A stretch of 64,000 nucleotides of DNA from Terriglobia bacterium (GTDB lineage Bacteria; Acidobacteriota; Terriglobia; UBA7540), in assembly GCA_030040995.1 (NCBI GenBank), contig JASHOS010000053.1, positions 16,021-80,020 on the forward strand. The letters run 5' to 3'. The position numbers were made by a program, and so were the translations under genes. The notes beneath the pieces were generated by a model. It ran no database searches. It saw nothing but the letters and a program-made list of their open reading frames with translations, and was not told where the DNA came from. Of the stretch, positions 18,014-27,576 are shown in pieces (the stretch's first letter is position 1; each line of letters starts with the position of its first letter).

Positions 18014-19084
18014 GTGCGCAGCCTAAATCGTAAGCGGTTCGCTGCTTTAGCTTTTGCTGTCTCTGCCGCTTTCGCAGTTGTCTCTTGTAGCCATGCACCC
18101 TCCGGGAACGAGGCCGGGTCCTCCTCTGGCAGCCCGGTGCTGATCAACGTGGCGGGATCAACGTTTGGATATCCAATTTACTCCAAATGGTTTGACGTAT
18201 ATCATCAGCAACACGCCAATGTGGAGCTCAATTACGGCTCGATCGGGTCAGGCGGAGGAATTGAGCAGACCCGGTCTGGTACTGTGGATTTTGGTGCTTC
18301 AGACATGCCGTTGAACGACCAACTGCTGAGCACTTTCAAGACGAAAATCGTTCAGTTTACGACCGTGATGGGCGCAACGGTTCCCATGTATAATATCCCC
18401 GGAGTGACGGCGGAGTTGAAGTTCACGCCCAAAGCCCTGGCAGATATCTATCTTGGGAAGGTAACGCGCTGGAACGATCCTGCAATTGCCGGAGTGAACC
18501 CGGGGGTGAAGCTTCCTGCCGGGAAAATCGTTCCGGTCCACCGCTCGGACAGCAGCGGTACAACTTTCGTATGGACGGACTATTTGTCTAAGGTGAGCCC
18601 CCAATGGAAAGCTAAGGTGGGAAGCAACACCGCCGTGAACTGGCCGGTTGGTTTGGGGGGGAAGGGGAGCGAAGGGGTCTCTGGGCTCGTAGAGCAGACG
18701 CCGTATTCGATCGGGTACGTCGAATTGATTTACGCTCTGCAGAACCATATTCTATATGGCACCGTCGAAAATTCGTCGGGCAAGTTCATCAAGGCGACCC
18801 TTGACAGCGTGACTGCCGCCGCAGCCGGCGCAGCGGCGCAAATGCAAAATGACGTTCGTATTTCGATTACCAACGCACCTGGCGAAGACGCTTACCCCAT
18901 CAGTTGCTTCACTTACTATCTGGTTCCGGCGACGTTTTCCGACGCTGCCAAGGGAACCATCATCAAGGACTTCCTTCACTGGATGTTAACGGATGGCCAG
19001 CAATATGCAGCGCCCCTGGGTTACGCTCCTCTGCCGCAAGCTGTCGTTAACATCAACCTGAGTTTGCTTTCTCAACTGCAATAG
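18014..19084 (+). CDS. pstS: Phosphate ABC transporter substrate-binding lipoprotein
   Basis: Periplasmic, membrane-tethered phosphate-binding protein, 356 residues, first gene of the high-affinity uptake operon. The N-terminus MRSLNRKRFAALAFAVSAAF ends in a lipobox VVSC, so the mature protein should be lipid-anchored. Phosphate-site segments typical of PstS are present: GSTFGYPIYSKW, DFGASDMPL, and HRSDSSGTTFVWTDYLS with the Ser/Gly/Thr phosphate loop. The start is GTG at 18014 with GAGGAG ten bases upstream. pstC begins one base after its stop. Expression is normally raised under phosphate starvation, but no PhoB box could be identified by eye, and no phoB/phoR pair is in the window. Confidence 0.95.
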   Translation: MRSLNRKRFAALAFAVSAAFAVVSCSHAPSGNEAGSSSGSPVLINVAGSTFGYPIYSKWFDVYHQQHANVELNYGSIGSGGGIEQTRSGTVDFGASDMPLNDQLLSTFKTKIVQFTTVMGATVPMYNIPGVTAELKFTPKALADIYLGKVTRWNDPAIAGVNPGVKLPAGKIVPVHRSDSSGTTFVWTDYLSKVSPQWKAKVGSNTAVNWPVGLGGKGSEGVSGLVEQTPYSIGYVELIYALQNHILYGTVENSSGKFIKATLDSVTAAAAGAAAQMQNDVRISITNAPGEDAYPISCFTYYLVPATFSDAAKGTIIKDFLHWMLTDGQQYAAPLGYAPLPQAVVNINLSLLSQLQ

Positions 19085-19085
19085 C

Positions 19086-20075
19086 ATGGGCGCTTCCGCG
19101 GAAACACTTACGGGAAAGCCTGCCCCTGGGGGAAAGGGGCAAGTGCGGACATTTTTCCGGCGGCTGCGGAACGGCGATGAGATTGCGCACATTTTCACTC
19201 TGGTCTTTGCTCTGACCATTCTTCTGCTGGCCTGCTTGCTCGTTTACGAGCTGTATGCGCACTCGGCGGTTTCACGTCATAAATTCGGCTGGAGTTTCCT
19301 CCTCTCGCGCTCGTGGGACCCGGTTTTGGAACGCTTCGGCGCCCTCCCTTTCATCTATGGCACGATTGTCACCTCCGTGATCGCGCTTTTAATCGCCGTC
19401 CCGCTCGGCGTAGGCGGCGCGATTTTTCTAGCCGAGTTTGCACCCACCAAAATGTCTGATGGCCTCACGTTCATCGTCGAACTGCTGGCCGCGGTGCCGA
19501 GCGTGATTTTCGGCCTCCTGGGTATCTTCATCATCATTCCGATCATGCGCGAGAGTGTAGATCCCTTTTTGCAAAGTCATTTTGGCTGGTTGCCACTGTT
19601 TCAAGGGCCGGTCTATGGAGTGGGGTTTTTGACGGCTGGCGTTGTGCTCTCCATCATGATTGTGCCGTTTATTCTCTCCATATCCCGCGAGGTCCTGTTA
19701 GCGGTTCCCGCGGAGCAGCGCGAGGCCGCGCTGGCGCTGGGGGCGACGCGCTGGGAATCGACGTGGCAGGCCGTGGTCCCTTATGCGCGCGTGGGCATTC
19801 TCGGTTCGATCTTCCTGGCTCTGGCGCGGGCGCTCGGTGAAACCATGGCGGTGACGATGGTGATTGGCGGCACTCCCAGTATCAGCTCTTCTCTTTTTGC
19901 TCCGGGATATTCCATTGCCTCCGTCATTGCGGATCAGTTTACAGAGGCGACCGGGCAAGCCTACCTTCAATCACTGATCGAACTCGGACTGGCGCTGTTC
20001 GTGCTCACGATCATTCTGAACGGGCTGGCCCGGCTGCTTATCCTTGCCACCACGAAGCGGGGAACTGCGCACTAA
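19086..20075 (+). CDS. pstC: Phosphate ABC transporter permease PstC
   Basis: One of the two inner-membrane channel subunits for phosphate, 329 residues. After a ~35-residue polar N-terminus there are six hydrophobic helices, starting FTLVFALTILLLACLLVYEL. The ABC-permease EAA loop is visible as EQREAALALGATRWESTWQAVVP (residues ~210-232), which contacts the PstB ATPase. It lies between pstS (1 base before) and pstA (overlapping TAATG-type junction), so expression is coupled. No ribosome binding site is obvious, consistent with translational coupling. Confidence 0.95.
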   Translation: MGASAETLTGKPAPGGKGQVRTFFRRLRNGDEIAHIFTLVFALTILLLACLLVYELYAHSAVSRHKFGWSFLLSRSWDPVLERFGALPFIYGTIVTSVIALLIAVPLGVGGAIFLAEFAPTKMSDGLTFIVELLAAVPSVIFGLLGIFIIIPIMRESVDPFLQSHFGWLPLFQGPVYGVGFLTAGVVLSIMIVPFILSISREVLLAVPAEQREAALALGATRWESTWQAVVPYARVGILGSIFLALARALGETMAVTMVIGGTPSISSSLFAPGYSIASVIADQFTEATGQAYLQSLIELGLALFVLTIILNGLARLLILATTKRGTAH

Positions 20076-20926
20076 TGCAATACCGGAACGCCCGGCGAAA
20101 GCTCGTGAATGTGCTGATGCTCAGCGCAACCGGCATTTGCGCTCTGGTGACGGTGGCTATTCTGATTGCGATATTAGCGTATCTTGCCTGGAACGGGTGG
20201 CATTATCTGACGTGGACTTTTCTTACTCAACTGCCCGCGCCGGTCGGACAAGCGGGCGGTGGCATGGGCAATGCCGTTGTGGGCACGGGAAAATTGCTGC
20301 TGATTGCGGCGCTGACCGGGATTCCCGTCGGACTGATCGGCGGAGTCTATCTCGCGGAGTTCGGAGGCAAGGCGGTCGGGTTTGCGGTCCGGTACGCCGC
20401 GGACTTATTGAACGGCGTGCCTTCGATCGTCATGGGCATCTTCATTTACACGGTGGTCGTCCTTCCGATGGGACATTTTTCAACTCTGGCCGGCGGATTG
20501 GCGCTGGGCGTGATGCTGATTCCCATCGTCGTTCGCAGCACGGAAGATTTCATGCGAGCTGTTCCCTCCACGCTTCTCGAGGGTGCTTTGGCTCTCGGCG
20601 TAAGTAGATGGAAGGGGGTGGCCACTGTGATCTTGCCCGCCGCGGCTCGCGGCGTGGCCACGGGAATATTGCTGAGTCTGGCGCGCGTTGCCGGGGAAAC
20701 CGCGCCCCTTCTGTTTACCAGTTTCAATAACCAGTACTGGAGCCAGGGATGGATGCAGCCGATTGCGTCGCTCCCCATGATGATATACCTTTACGCTATA
20801 TCACCGTATAAGAACTGGCAGCAAGAGGCATGGGCGGCAGGCTTCATCTTGCTGGCGCTGGTGCTCCTTGTTAACATTGGAGCACACATCATTTTGTCGC
20901 GGCGCCAATCGGTCCAACGAGGGTAA
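20075..20926 (+). CDS. pstA: Phosphate ABC transporter permease PstA
   Basis: Second channel subunit of the phosphate importer, 283 residues, with six predicted membrane helices beginning LMLSATGICALVTVAILIAI. The EAA loop reads STLLEGALALGVSRWKGVAT (residues ~168-187). A conserved arginine and glutamate pair (in VVRSTEDFMRAVP) lies just before it, as in other PstA proteins. It starts in the last base of the pstC stop and ends three bases before pstB. Confidence 0.95.
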   Translation: MQYRNARRKLVNVLMLSATGICALVTVAILIAILAYLAWNGWHYLTWTFLTQLPAPVGQAGGGMGNAVVGTGKLLLIAALTGIPVGLIGGVYLAEFGGKAVGFAVRYAADLLNGVPSIVMGIFIYTVVVLPMGHFSTLAGGLALGVMLIPIVVRSTEDFMRAVPSTLLEGALALGVSRWKGVATVILPAAARGVATGILLSLARVAGETAPLLFTSFNNQYWSQGWMQPIASLPMMIYLYAISPYKNWQQEAWAAGFILLALVLLVNIGAHIILSRRQSVQRG

Positions 20927-20929
20927 TGT

Positions 20930-21760
20930 ATGGGTACGGCCGCAAAAGCAACGCCAATAGGGAGCCCAGCCAAGATGGAGGACGAAGCCCTCGGGAAACC
21001 GCCGCAGGCACGCAGCGCCAAGATCCAGGTCTCCCATCTCGATTTTTATTACGGGTCCGTGCAAGCGCTCTACAACGTTTCGCTGGCCGTACCCCAGAAC
21101 CAGATTACGGCTCTCATCGGACCTTCCGGGTGTGGAAAATCCACCTTTCTACGCACTTTGAATCGCATGTCCGAGACGGTCCGGCACACGAGCGTTGAAG
21201 GTGAAATACTTTTAGATGGAGAAAACATTTTTTCGGTTGATTTGGTTGCGCTACGCCGCCGAGTCGGCATGGTCTTTCAAAGGCCAAATCCCTTTCCGAA
21301 GACCGTTTTTGACAATGTCGCCTACGGCCTGCGAGTAAACGGGGGCACGCGCGGCGCGGCGCTCGCGGATGCCGTCGAGGCGAGCTTGCGGCGCGCCGCT
21401 CTGTGGGACGAAATCAAAGATAAGCTGCATAAGTCCGCCTACGCTCTTTCCGGAGGACAGCAACAGAGGCTGTGTATTGCGCGCGCCTTGGCCGTGAATC
21501 CCGAGGTCTTGCTGCTGGATGAGCCGTGTTCCGCGCTTGACCCCATCTCGACAGCAAAAATTGAGGAGTTGATGTTTACGCTCCAGGAGAACTGCACGCT
21601 GGTTATCGTGACCCACAGCATGCAGCAGGCGGCGCGCGTCTCGAGTCATACTGGGTTTTTCCTGCTGGGGAGGCTTTTGGAGTTTAATGAAACCAACATT
21701 CTGTTCAAGAGGCCCGGACGGAAGGAGACCGAAGACTACATTACCGGGCGGTTTGGCTGA
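20930..21760 (+). CDS. pstB: Phosphate ABC transporter ATPase PstB
   Basis: ATP-hydrolysing subunit of the phosphate importer, 276 residues. Walker A is GPSGCGKST, the signature is LSGGQQQRL, and Walker B is [12 protein letters not shown], followed by the switch histidine in IVTHSMQ. The N-terminal ~25 residues (a polar [10 protein letters not shown] stretch) are an extension relative to the E. coli enzyme. GAGGG lies nine bases before the ATG, and the gene follows pstA closely. phoU comes 186 bases later, after a repeat-containing spacer. Confidence 0.95.
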   Translation: MGTAAKATPIGSPAKMEDEALGKPPQARSAKIQVSHLDFYYGSVQALYNVSLAVPQNQITALIGPSGCGKSTFLRTLNRMSETVRHTSVEGEILLDGENIFSVDLVALRRRVGMVFQRPNPFPKTVFDNVAYGLRVNGGTRGAALADAVEASLRRAALWDEIKDKLHKSAYALSGGQQQRLCIARALAVNPEVLLLDEPCSALDPISTAKIEELMFTLQENCTLVIVTHSMQQAARVSSHTGFFLLGRLLEFNETNILFKRPGRKETEDYITGRFG

Positions 21761-21773
21761 TGCGTTGGCGGGC

Positions 21774-21925
21774 GGCCCCTCACCCGGCGCTGCGCGCCAC
21801 AATCTCCTCCCTCAGGGAGAGGGCCGAAAATCAAAAGGGAAACAATCCTCTCCCTCGGGAGAGGGAAGCGGTTTCCCGCAGTTTAGTTGCGGTCACAAGG
21901 CCGCGCTGCGCTACCGTGGTTGGCA
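21774..21925. repeat. CCCTCACCC/CTCTCCC dispersed repeat between pstB and phoU
   Basis: Contains CCCTCACCCGGCGCTGCGCG, a pair of complementary CTCTCCC/GGGAGAG arms and the tail GGCCGCGCTGCGCTAC. Similar pieces occur at 25656-25735, 43655-43790, 45577-45765 and 55757-55818. Its hairpins may act as a processing or attenuation point between pstB and phoU. Confidence 0.6.
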
Positions 21926-21946
21926 ATCGGGGCAGGAGAGGTTACT

Positions 21947-22609
21947 TTGCGCCATTTTGAAGAGCAACTGAACGAACTCCGTCAACGGCTCCTGGAGATG
22001 AGCGGACTGGTGGAATCCGCCATTTACCGGAGTGTACACGCCGTTGTAGAACGCGACGAGAGCCTTGCCCACCGGGTATTGGAAAACGAGTCGCGCATCA
22101 ACCAGATGCAGATTGATATCGACGATATGGCGGTGCGCCTACTCGCGCTCGAGCAGCCCGTGGCCATCGACCTGCGATTGATCACGGCTGCGATCAAGAT
22201 CAACAATGACCTTGAACGAATGGGAGACCTAGCGGTGAGCATCGCAGAGCGTGCGCTAAGCTTGATTCATGAGCCACCCATCCACGCTCAGATCGATATT
22301 CCCTATATGGCCAGCCTCGTGGAGACGATGGTGCGAAAAGCCCTGGATGCGTTTGTGAAGCGCGATTCCGATCTTGCGCGCAACGTGTTGTATTCCGACG
22401 ACGCCGTAGACAATCTCCGGAACGGCATTTACAAGGAAATGATCCTCTATATGGAAGACAATCCGAGGTCCGTCCCACAAGCCTTGAGTCTGGTCTTTAT
22501 AGCGCGCAACCTGGAGCGGATCGCCGACCACTCCACCAATATCGCCGAGGATGTCCTTTTTCTCGTGGAAGGCATTGACGTTCGCCACCATGCCGAAGTC
22601 CGCACCTGA
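21947..22609 (+). CDS. phoU: Phosphate transport system regulator PhoU
   Basis: Negative regulator that links the Pst transporter to Pho signalling and limits phosphate uptake. The 220-residue protein has the two-fold three-helix repeat of PhoU, each half with the metal-cluster motif E/D-X3-D: NRIN-like ESRINQMQIDIDD in the first, and LERIADHSTNIAED in the second. The start is taken as TTG at 21947 (MRHFEEQLNELRQRLLEM) because AGGAGAGG lies five bases upstream and this matches the usual PhoU N-terminus. An upstream frame to 21887 runs into the repeat. It converges with the DUF2203 gene, whose stop is 7 bases away. Confidence 0.92.
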   Translation: MRHFEEQLNELRQRLLEMSGLVESAIYRSVHAVVERDESLAHRVLENESRINQMQIDIDDMAVRLLALEQPVAIDLRLITAAIKINNDLERMGDLAVSIAERALSLIHEPPIHAQIDIPYMASLVETMVRKALDAFVKRDSDLARNVLYSDDAVDNLRNGIYKEMILYMEDNPRSVPQALSLVFIARNLERIADHSTNIAEDVLFLVEGIDVRHHAEVRT

Positions 22610-22615
22610 AGCCGG

Positions 22616-23065
22616 TCAGTGAACGCGCGAGGCGCCCGGAGGCTCATCTTTTCCGGGCTTGGCGTCGAGCGGCTTCCGGCCCGCGAATCCCTCTTCGAGG
22701 CCGTGCCAGTATCGGATGCGCTCTTCTCCGAGCTTCCAGCACAGATAGACCTCTTGCCCGTTGCGCAGGGCGGGAAAATCCACCAAGCCGGCGTCGAGAT
22801 CTTTGACGACGCATCCCGTTTCCTGAATTCGGTTCACCGCTTCTTCCATCTGAGAGACGGAGTGGTCCCGTTCGTTTTTCTTGCGGACCAGCTCCTGGTA
22901 AGGCGGCACCGAGCCGCCCAGCACCATGATGCGCGCCGCAGCTTGGGCAAAGTCCTGGTCGAGTGAATCCAGGGCCCGCTTCTGCTCGCGCGCTTTAGCA
23001 AGGGATTTTCGAATTTCGGGCAGAAGCTCTTCCGCTTCATCCCGGTTGAAGTATCGCTCAGTCAT
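22616..23065 (-). CDS. DUF2203 family protein
   Basis: A cytoplasmic, mainly helical protein of 149 residues. The N-terminal MTERYFNRDEAEELLPEIRK and the C-terminal core GCVVKDLDAGLVDFPALRNG, then EVYLCWKLGEERIRYWHGLEEGFAGR, match the DUF2203 family found in many environmental bacteria. No activity is established for it. It lies 9 bases downstream of the moaA stop, on the same strand, so the two are probably cotranscribed. No metal-binding motif is visible except a single Cys. Confidence 0.85.
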   Translation of the reverse strand: MTERYFNRDEAEELLPEIRKSLAKAREQKRALDSLDQDFAQAAARIMVLGGSVPPYQELVRKKNERDHSVSQMEEAVNRIQETGCVVKDLDAGLVDFPALRNGQEVYLCWKLGEERIRYWHGLEEGFAGRKPLDAKPGKDEPPGASRVH

Positions 23066-23074
23066 GGGGTGATC

Positions 23075-24145
23075 TCACCCTCCTCGCGTGTGCATCTCCT
23101 GGTGTGGGTCCTGGCGCAGCCGTTCCAGCGGCACGAGAACCCCGCGCGCGCTGACCCGTTTCCGTTCTTCCGCCCCTCGATCTTCCCGGGCCTCCCACGT
23201 TTCGCGAATGGCCTGGAAAATCATCCGCTGCGGGGCCCCGCTTCTGAGGAGTGCCTTAAGGTCGGTTCCCTGAGGTCCGTACAAGCAAAGGAACCAGATT
23301 CCGTCGGCCGTCAAGCGGCTACGGTCGCACGAGCGGCAAAAGGGCTGTGTGGTGGACGCGATAATCCCGAAAGTGGTTCCATCCTGGAGAACGAAACGTT
23401 CGGCGGGCGCGCGGAGGCGATCACGGGCCCTTGTCGAGTTTTCCTCAGTCAGAGCCCGAACGGGCCCGAAGCGATCTCCAGCGATACGGAGCATTTCGGC
23501 GCGGCTGACCACCTTATCCATCGACCACCGGGTGGCGCCCCCTACATCCATATATTCAATCAGCCTCACTTCCGCCTTAAACCGGCGGCCAAACTCGATG
23601 AGACTGGGAATTTCATCGTCGTTGACGCCCCGGATAATGACGGAATTGATTTTGATTTCGCCAAAGCCCGCCTCTCTCGCCGCGGCAATGCCATCGAGAA
23701 CCGCGGCGTGCAACCCGCTTCTGGCCAGCCCCTCAAACCGCTCCGGTTTCAAAGTGTCAAGACTTACAGTAACACGCTGAAGACCCGCTTCGCGTAACGC
23801 GCGCGCCTGCCCTGCGAGGAGCAATCCGTTGGTGGTCAAGGCAAGGTCCCGGATCCGGCAATCGCCCGCGAGCAACCGCACCAGCCCGCTCAGATTCTGG
23901 CGAAGCAGCGGCTCGCCACCCGTCAGCCGGATCCGCTCCACGCCAAGGTCGGCGAACAGGCCGGCCAGAGTGGCAATCTCTTCGAAGCTCAGAATGTGCT
24001 CCCGCCGTAACCAGGTGTAATCGTCCTCGGGCATGCAATACTGGCATCGCAGGTTGCATCGATCGGTGACAGAAATCCGCAGGCTGCGCATCGGACGGTC
24101 GAGCGCGTCGTAAATTCGAAGCTGAGAAGCCAAAGTAGTTTCCAA
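23075..24145 (-). CDS. moaA: GTP 3',8-cyclase (radical SAM, molybdenum cofactor synthesis)
   Basis: First enzyme of molybdopterin synthesis: with two 4Fe-4S clusters and SAM it rearranges GTP to 3',8-cyclo-GTP. The radical-SAM triad is C30, C34 and C37 in CNLRCQYC; TGGEPLLR follows. The second cluster is bound by CRSCDRSRLTADGIWFLC (CX2C...C). The protein ends in GG, the flexible tail that completes the active site. Its 356 residues include a C-terminal extension after the last cysteine of about 65 residues. The start is a TTG at 24145 without a strong ribosome binding site, so the exact N-terminus is uncertain. No other moa genes are in the window. Confidence 0.93.
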   Translation of the reverse strand: METTLASQLRIYDALDRPMRSLRISVTDRCNLRCQYCMPEDDYTWLRREHILSFEEIATLAGLFADLGVERIRLTGGEPLLRQNLSGLVRLLAGDCRIRDLALTTNGLLLAGQARALREAGLQRVTVSLDTLKPERFEGLARSGLHAAVLDGIAAAREAGFGEIKINSVIIRGVNDDEIPSLIEFGRRFKAEVRLIEYMDVGGATRWSMDKVVSRAEMLRIAGDRFGPVRALTEENSTRARDRLRAPAERFVLQDGTTFGIIASTTQPFCRSCDRSRLTADGIWFLCLYGPQGTDLKALLRSGAPQRMIFQAIRETWEAREDRGAEERKRVSARGVLVPLERLRQDPHQEMHTRGG

Positions 24146-24341
24146 AACATTCGCCCTGTTTTGGGCTGGCCTTCTTCAATGCCAGGCCGGAAGGACTAAA
24201 CAGCAGTGTGCACCGGCTTGGTCGCCGCAGGCACACCGCGCAAAAGGCCTGCCGTGCTCAGATCCCCGTCGAGATCCAGCCAGTAGATTCCATAACCAGC
24301 ACCGCGGATCGAATTGCAGCAGCAATTCGGAAGCGGTCTGC

Positions 24342-25607
24342 CTAATGGATGTGTTTCACCTTCTTTTGCATGTAGTCCATCAGCAGATATCGTCCGAGGG
24401 TGTAAGGTGTTGTGAAATAGGCTTTGCCGCGGCAGATTTCCGTCACCTTCTGGATAAAGTGTATGAGACCGTAATCGGATGCCAGCATGAAACTGTTAAT
24501 GAGGATTCCATTGCGCCGGCAGCGGGCAGCCTCATGCAGGGTCTCGGAGACGACCAAAGGGTCGAGACCGAAGGCATTCTTATAAATTCGGCCATCCTCC
24601 AGCGTCAAGGCCGAAGGCTTCCCGTCCGTGATCATGATAATCTGGCGCATATCCTTCTTCTGGCGCGACAGAATCCGCTGCGCCAGCCGCAAGCCCTCGC
24701 GCGTGTTCGTATAATAGGGGCCAACCTGAACCCGAGCAAGCTCATTCAGGGGAACTTCCTCGGCCGAGTCATGAAACAGAACCATGTGCAGGGAGTCGCC
24801 GGGATATTGCGTGCGGATGAGGTGCGTGAGAGCCAAGGCGACTTTCTTGGCGGGAGTAAAACGGTCTTCGCCGTAAAGGATCATGCTGTGGCTGCAATCG
24901 AGCATGAGCACGGTGGCGCAAGAGCTCTGGTATTCACACTGGCGCACTTGAAGATCTTCATAGTCCAGGTCGAGAGGCATGTTCAGGCCCGCGCGCTGAA
25001 TGGCGGAGAGCAGAGTGGAATTCACGTCCAGGTTCATCGTATCGCCGAACTCGTAGCGGCGCACCGAACCGCTGGATTCAATGCCGGTTGCGAGCTCGCG
25101 CGTGTCGTGCCGCCCGAAGCTCGATTTGCCCAGGGATCCCAAAAGGTCTTTGAGTGTCTTAAAGCCCAGGAAGTCGAGCGCCTTGTCCGTCATCTCGAAT
25201 TTGATCTTTCCTTTGGGCCCGTTTGATCCTGTCTCCGGCGGCGCGGCGACCTTGCCTTTTGCCCCGTGGGGCGGCGGGGGGCCGGTGATGGTGATGTAGC
25301 CTTCCGCTGCAAGCCGCTCCAGAAGCTGGTTGATGAGGTTGTGCAGCCTCGATTGGCCGTATTCCTCCGGATTCTGCGCAAGCTGGTCGAGCAAATCCCG
25401 AGGGACCATATCCTTTTCCTGCAATGCCTGCAGGAGCGCTTGGTGGAGTTCCTCCCAAGAGCGCTCCATATCCATCTCCTGGAACTCGTAGAACTGGCTG
25501 TAGAAGCCGCTATCCAGGAGATATTCCTGAAGAAGCTGGAGCAGGTCTTCAGACGTGAGGCTCTCGAAGGGATTGCCAACGTACTTTGTGTATTTGACGT
25601 ATTTCAT
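24342..25607 (-). CDS. VWA-domain protein partnered with a MoxR-like AAA+ ATPase
   Basis: A 421-residue cytoplasmic protein. The N-terminal half (~1-190) is helical and unrecognised, rich in Leu/Gln ([11 protein letters not shown]). The C-terminal half is a von Willebrand A domain with a MIDAS motif DCSHSM (DXSXS) and the later Thr/Asp residues in [11 protein letters not shown] proteins next to MoxR/chelatase-like ATPases act as a pair, with the ATPase remodelling a target through the metal-binding VWA domain. The ATPase gene lies 137 bases upstream on the same strand, separated by a repeat. The start is the ATG at 25607; a TTG four codons earlier is possible. The target is unknown. Confidence 0.82.
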   Translation of the reverse strand: MKYVKYTKYVGNPFESLTSEDLLQLLQEYLLDSGFYSQFYEFQEMDMERSWEELHQALLQALQEKDMVPRDLLDQLAQNPEEYGQSRLHNLINQLLERLAAEGYITITGPPPPHGAKGKVAAPPETGSNGPKGKIKFEMTDKALDFLGFKTLKDLLGSLGKSSFGRHDTRELATGIESSGSVRRYEFGDTMNLDVNSTLLSAIQRAGLNMPLDLDYEDLQVRQCEYQSSCATVLMLDCSHSMILYGEDRFTPAKKVALALTHLIRTQYPGDSLHMVLFHDSAEEVPLNELARVQVGPYYTNTREGLRLAQRILSRQKKDMRQIIMITDGKPSALTLEDGRIYKNAFGLDPLVVSETLHEAARCRRNGILINSFMLASDYGLIHFIQKVTEICRGKAYFTTPYTLGRYLLMDYMQKKVKHIH

Positions 25608-25655
25608 GCCGATCAATTGGCCGTGTTGCTTTGCGACACCCCCGAAACTATCAAA

Positions 25656-25735
25656 AGAGCCTCAGCCCTCGCCCCCGTTGGGGCGAGGGCGGCGCACAGC
25701 GCCGGGTGAGGGGGTCCGGGCTACGATCCGCGCTC
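25656..25735. repeat. CCCTCACCC-type dispersed repeat
   Basis: Contains GCCCTCGCCCCCGTTGGGGC followed by the GGCGAGGGCGGCGCACAGCG and GGTGAGGGGGTCCGGG blocks, also seen at 43655-43790. It lies between the AAA+ and VWA genes. Confidence 0.6.
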
Positions 25736-25743
25736 CGCAAACC

Positions 25744-27210
25744 TCAATTTAAAGAGCGGCGCCGCGCCGCCACCGGGCCGGCTTCCTCAGGCGGGGGTTC
25801 GGACTTACGCGCTTCGGTATGATAGCCGAGCTCTTCGTTGCGGCTGATCTTCTTCAGCGCCACCAGCCCTTCGAGGATAAACTCGGCGGCGGAAACCTGG
25901 ACGGCCTGGTTGTCTTTGGGTTTGATGCCGAGCGGGCCGGTGTTTTCGAGCAGACCCTGGATTTTTCTAAAGTGGGCCAGGACTTCCTCTGCCGGGGCGC
26001 TCTCCGGATACTTCAGGCTGCCTCCCATTTCGAACCACTTCACGACTCCCTGCAAGGGGGCGCCGTCGAAATACTTGCGGAAAACCTTCCCCGCCGCCTG
26101 CCGGATCACTTCGCGCGCCACCACATCCGCGCCGCGCAGCTCGCCTTCGTACTCCAGCTCAAATTTGCCGGTCATCGAAGGCAATGCCGCATAAATATCC
26201 GAGAGCCGGGGAACGGCGGCACCTTCCCGGTTGAGCAGGGCGCGCCGCTCGGCGTTCGAGAGCGCGCTTTCGAGGCAGGTAATGGGCATACGTTGGCTTA
26301 CGCCGCTGCGTTTATCGATCTTCTTCTCCTGGCGCGCCTCAAAGGCGATGCTTTCAACGATCTCCCGGATAAATTGCGGAATAACCGCCGGGCCGCACCC
26401 GTTGCGTTCGGTCCAGGCCTCCTGCGAGGTAATGGCCAGAGCGTGCTCGATGGTTTGCGGATAATGAGTGCGAATCTCCGAGCCAATGCGATCCTTGAGG
26501 GGGGTGATGATCTTCCCGCGGGCGGTGTAGTCCTCCGGGTTTGCCGTAAAGACCAGGACCACGTCCAGCGGCATTCGCACTGGATAGCCTTTGATCTGCA
26601 CGTCGCCCTCTTGCATGATGTTGAACAGTCCCACTTGAATTTTTCCGGCGAGGTCGGGAAGCTCATTAATTGCAAAAATGCCGCGATTGGCGCGCGGCAG
26701 CAGGCCGTAGTGAATGGTGAGTTCGCTGGAAAGCGCGTGCCCGCCTCGCGCCGCTTTGATGGGATCGAGGTCGCCGATCATATCGGCGATGGTTACGTCC
26801 GGCGTCGCCAGCTTTTCAACGTAGCGCATTTCGCGCGGCAGGTAGTCGATTGGAGTCTCGTCCCCACGCTCCTTGAGAAGTTCCTGACAGGCGCGGCAGA
26901 TGGGACGATACGGATTGTCGTGAATCTCGCAGCCGGCGATATAGGGAATTTCCTCATCGAGCAGGGAGGCCAGATCGCGCAGAATGCGGCTTTTGGCCTG
27001 CCCGCGCAGGCCCAGCAGAATGAAATTGTGCCGCGAGAGAATCGCATTCTCAATTTGTGGAATCACGGTATCGTCAAAGCCGATAATTCCGGGAAAAACC
27101 GTTTGGCCAGCCCGCAGTCTGCCGGCCAGGTTGGCGCGCATCTCATCTTTTACGCTGACCGCTTGATAGTTGGATTTTTTGAGTGCTCTGAGCGTTTGGG
27201 GTCGTTCCAT
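25744..27210 (-). CDS. MoxR/magnesium-chelatase-like AAA+ ATPase
   Basis: A 488-residue AAA+ protein related to the ChlI/BchI subunit and sigma-54-type ATPases. The core spans ~50-330. The P-loop reads GLRGQAKSR, with alanine in place of the glycine before the lysine. The Walker B position reads FAINELPD, with asparagine instead of aspartate before the glutamate. Sensor 1 is TANPEDY, and an arginine finger is likely in PLKDRIGSEI. Two cysteines in PYRPICRACQE (~110-120) form an unusual CX2C inside the core. It should work with the VWA protein downstream. The start is the ATG at 27210, with MERPQTLRALKK; longer frames run into repeat DNA. The changed residues may be normal for this subfamily. 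Confidence 0.85.
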   Translation of the reverse strand: MERPQTLRALKKSNYQAVSVKDEMRANLAGRLRAGQTVFPGIIGFDDTVIPQIENAILSRHNFILLGLRGQAKSRILRDLASLLDEEIPYIAGCEIHDNPYRPICRACQELLKERGDETPIDYLPREMRYVEKLATPDVTIADMIGDLDPIKAARGGHALSSELTIHYGLLPRANRGIFAINELPDLAGKIQVGLFNIMQEGDVQIKGYPVRMPLDVVLVFTANPEDYTARGKIITPLKDRIGSEIRTHYPQTIEHALAITSQEAWTERNGCGPAVIPQFIREIVESIAFEARQEKKIDKRSGVSQRMPITCLESALSNAERRALLNREGAAVPRLSDIYAALPSMTGKFELEYEGELRGADVVAREVIRQAAGKVFRKYFDGAPLQGVVKWFEMGGSLKYPESAPAEEVLAHFRKIQGLLENTGPLGIKPKDNQAVQVSAAEFILEGLVALKKISRNEELGYHTEARKSEPPPEEAGPVAARRRSLN

Positions 27211-27287
27211 GCCTTCATTATAGGTGAGGGGGTCGGGCCAACTCAATGAAGGAATCCGACCCCTACCTAATCCGTCGATGGCCGAAG

Positions 27288-27465
27288 TCGTAGGGGGACG
27301 GCTTGCCGTCCCCTGGATGGCCTCTCCAAAAATCAACCAGGGTAGGGCTTGCCCCAATGGTGTACAAATTAGCCAAACCGAGAGCGGCTTTGCCGCACGT
27401 CGCATCGAGAGATCTGAAAGCTAGTTTGGACGAGCCTGGGGCAAGCCCTACCCCTACGCTGGTAT
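27288..27465. repeat. Intergenic repeat with GTAGGG/CCCTAC palindromes
   Basis: Contains GTAGGGGGACGGCTTGCCGT, then GGGTAGGGCTTGCCCC and its complement GGGGCAAGCCCTACCC about 100 bases later. The segment between shares a block (CGTCGC, ATCTGAA, TTTGGACAAG-like) with 45350-45405, and the first palindrome resembles 30888-30962. It fills most of the gap 27211-27576, which has no supported gene. Confidence 0.6.
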
Positions 27466-27576
27466 TTACGGTTTATCTGTGACAACCGGGGAGCTGAGTA
27501 GACGAATTATGCGAGACAGGAGACGAGGTTTGGTTGCGGCGGTGAGTCCGAGCTGCGGTGCAAAAATCGAAGGCAA

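Noticed and set aside
23069..23797. A 242-codon plus-strand frame
   Set aside because: Antisense to MoaA including the C-terminal cysteine cluster.
25819..27249. A 476-codon plus-strand frame
   Set aside because: It mirrors the AAA+ gene, whose motifs are clear on the minus strand, and has biased antisense composition.
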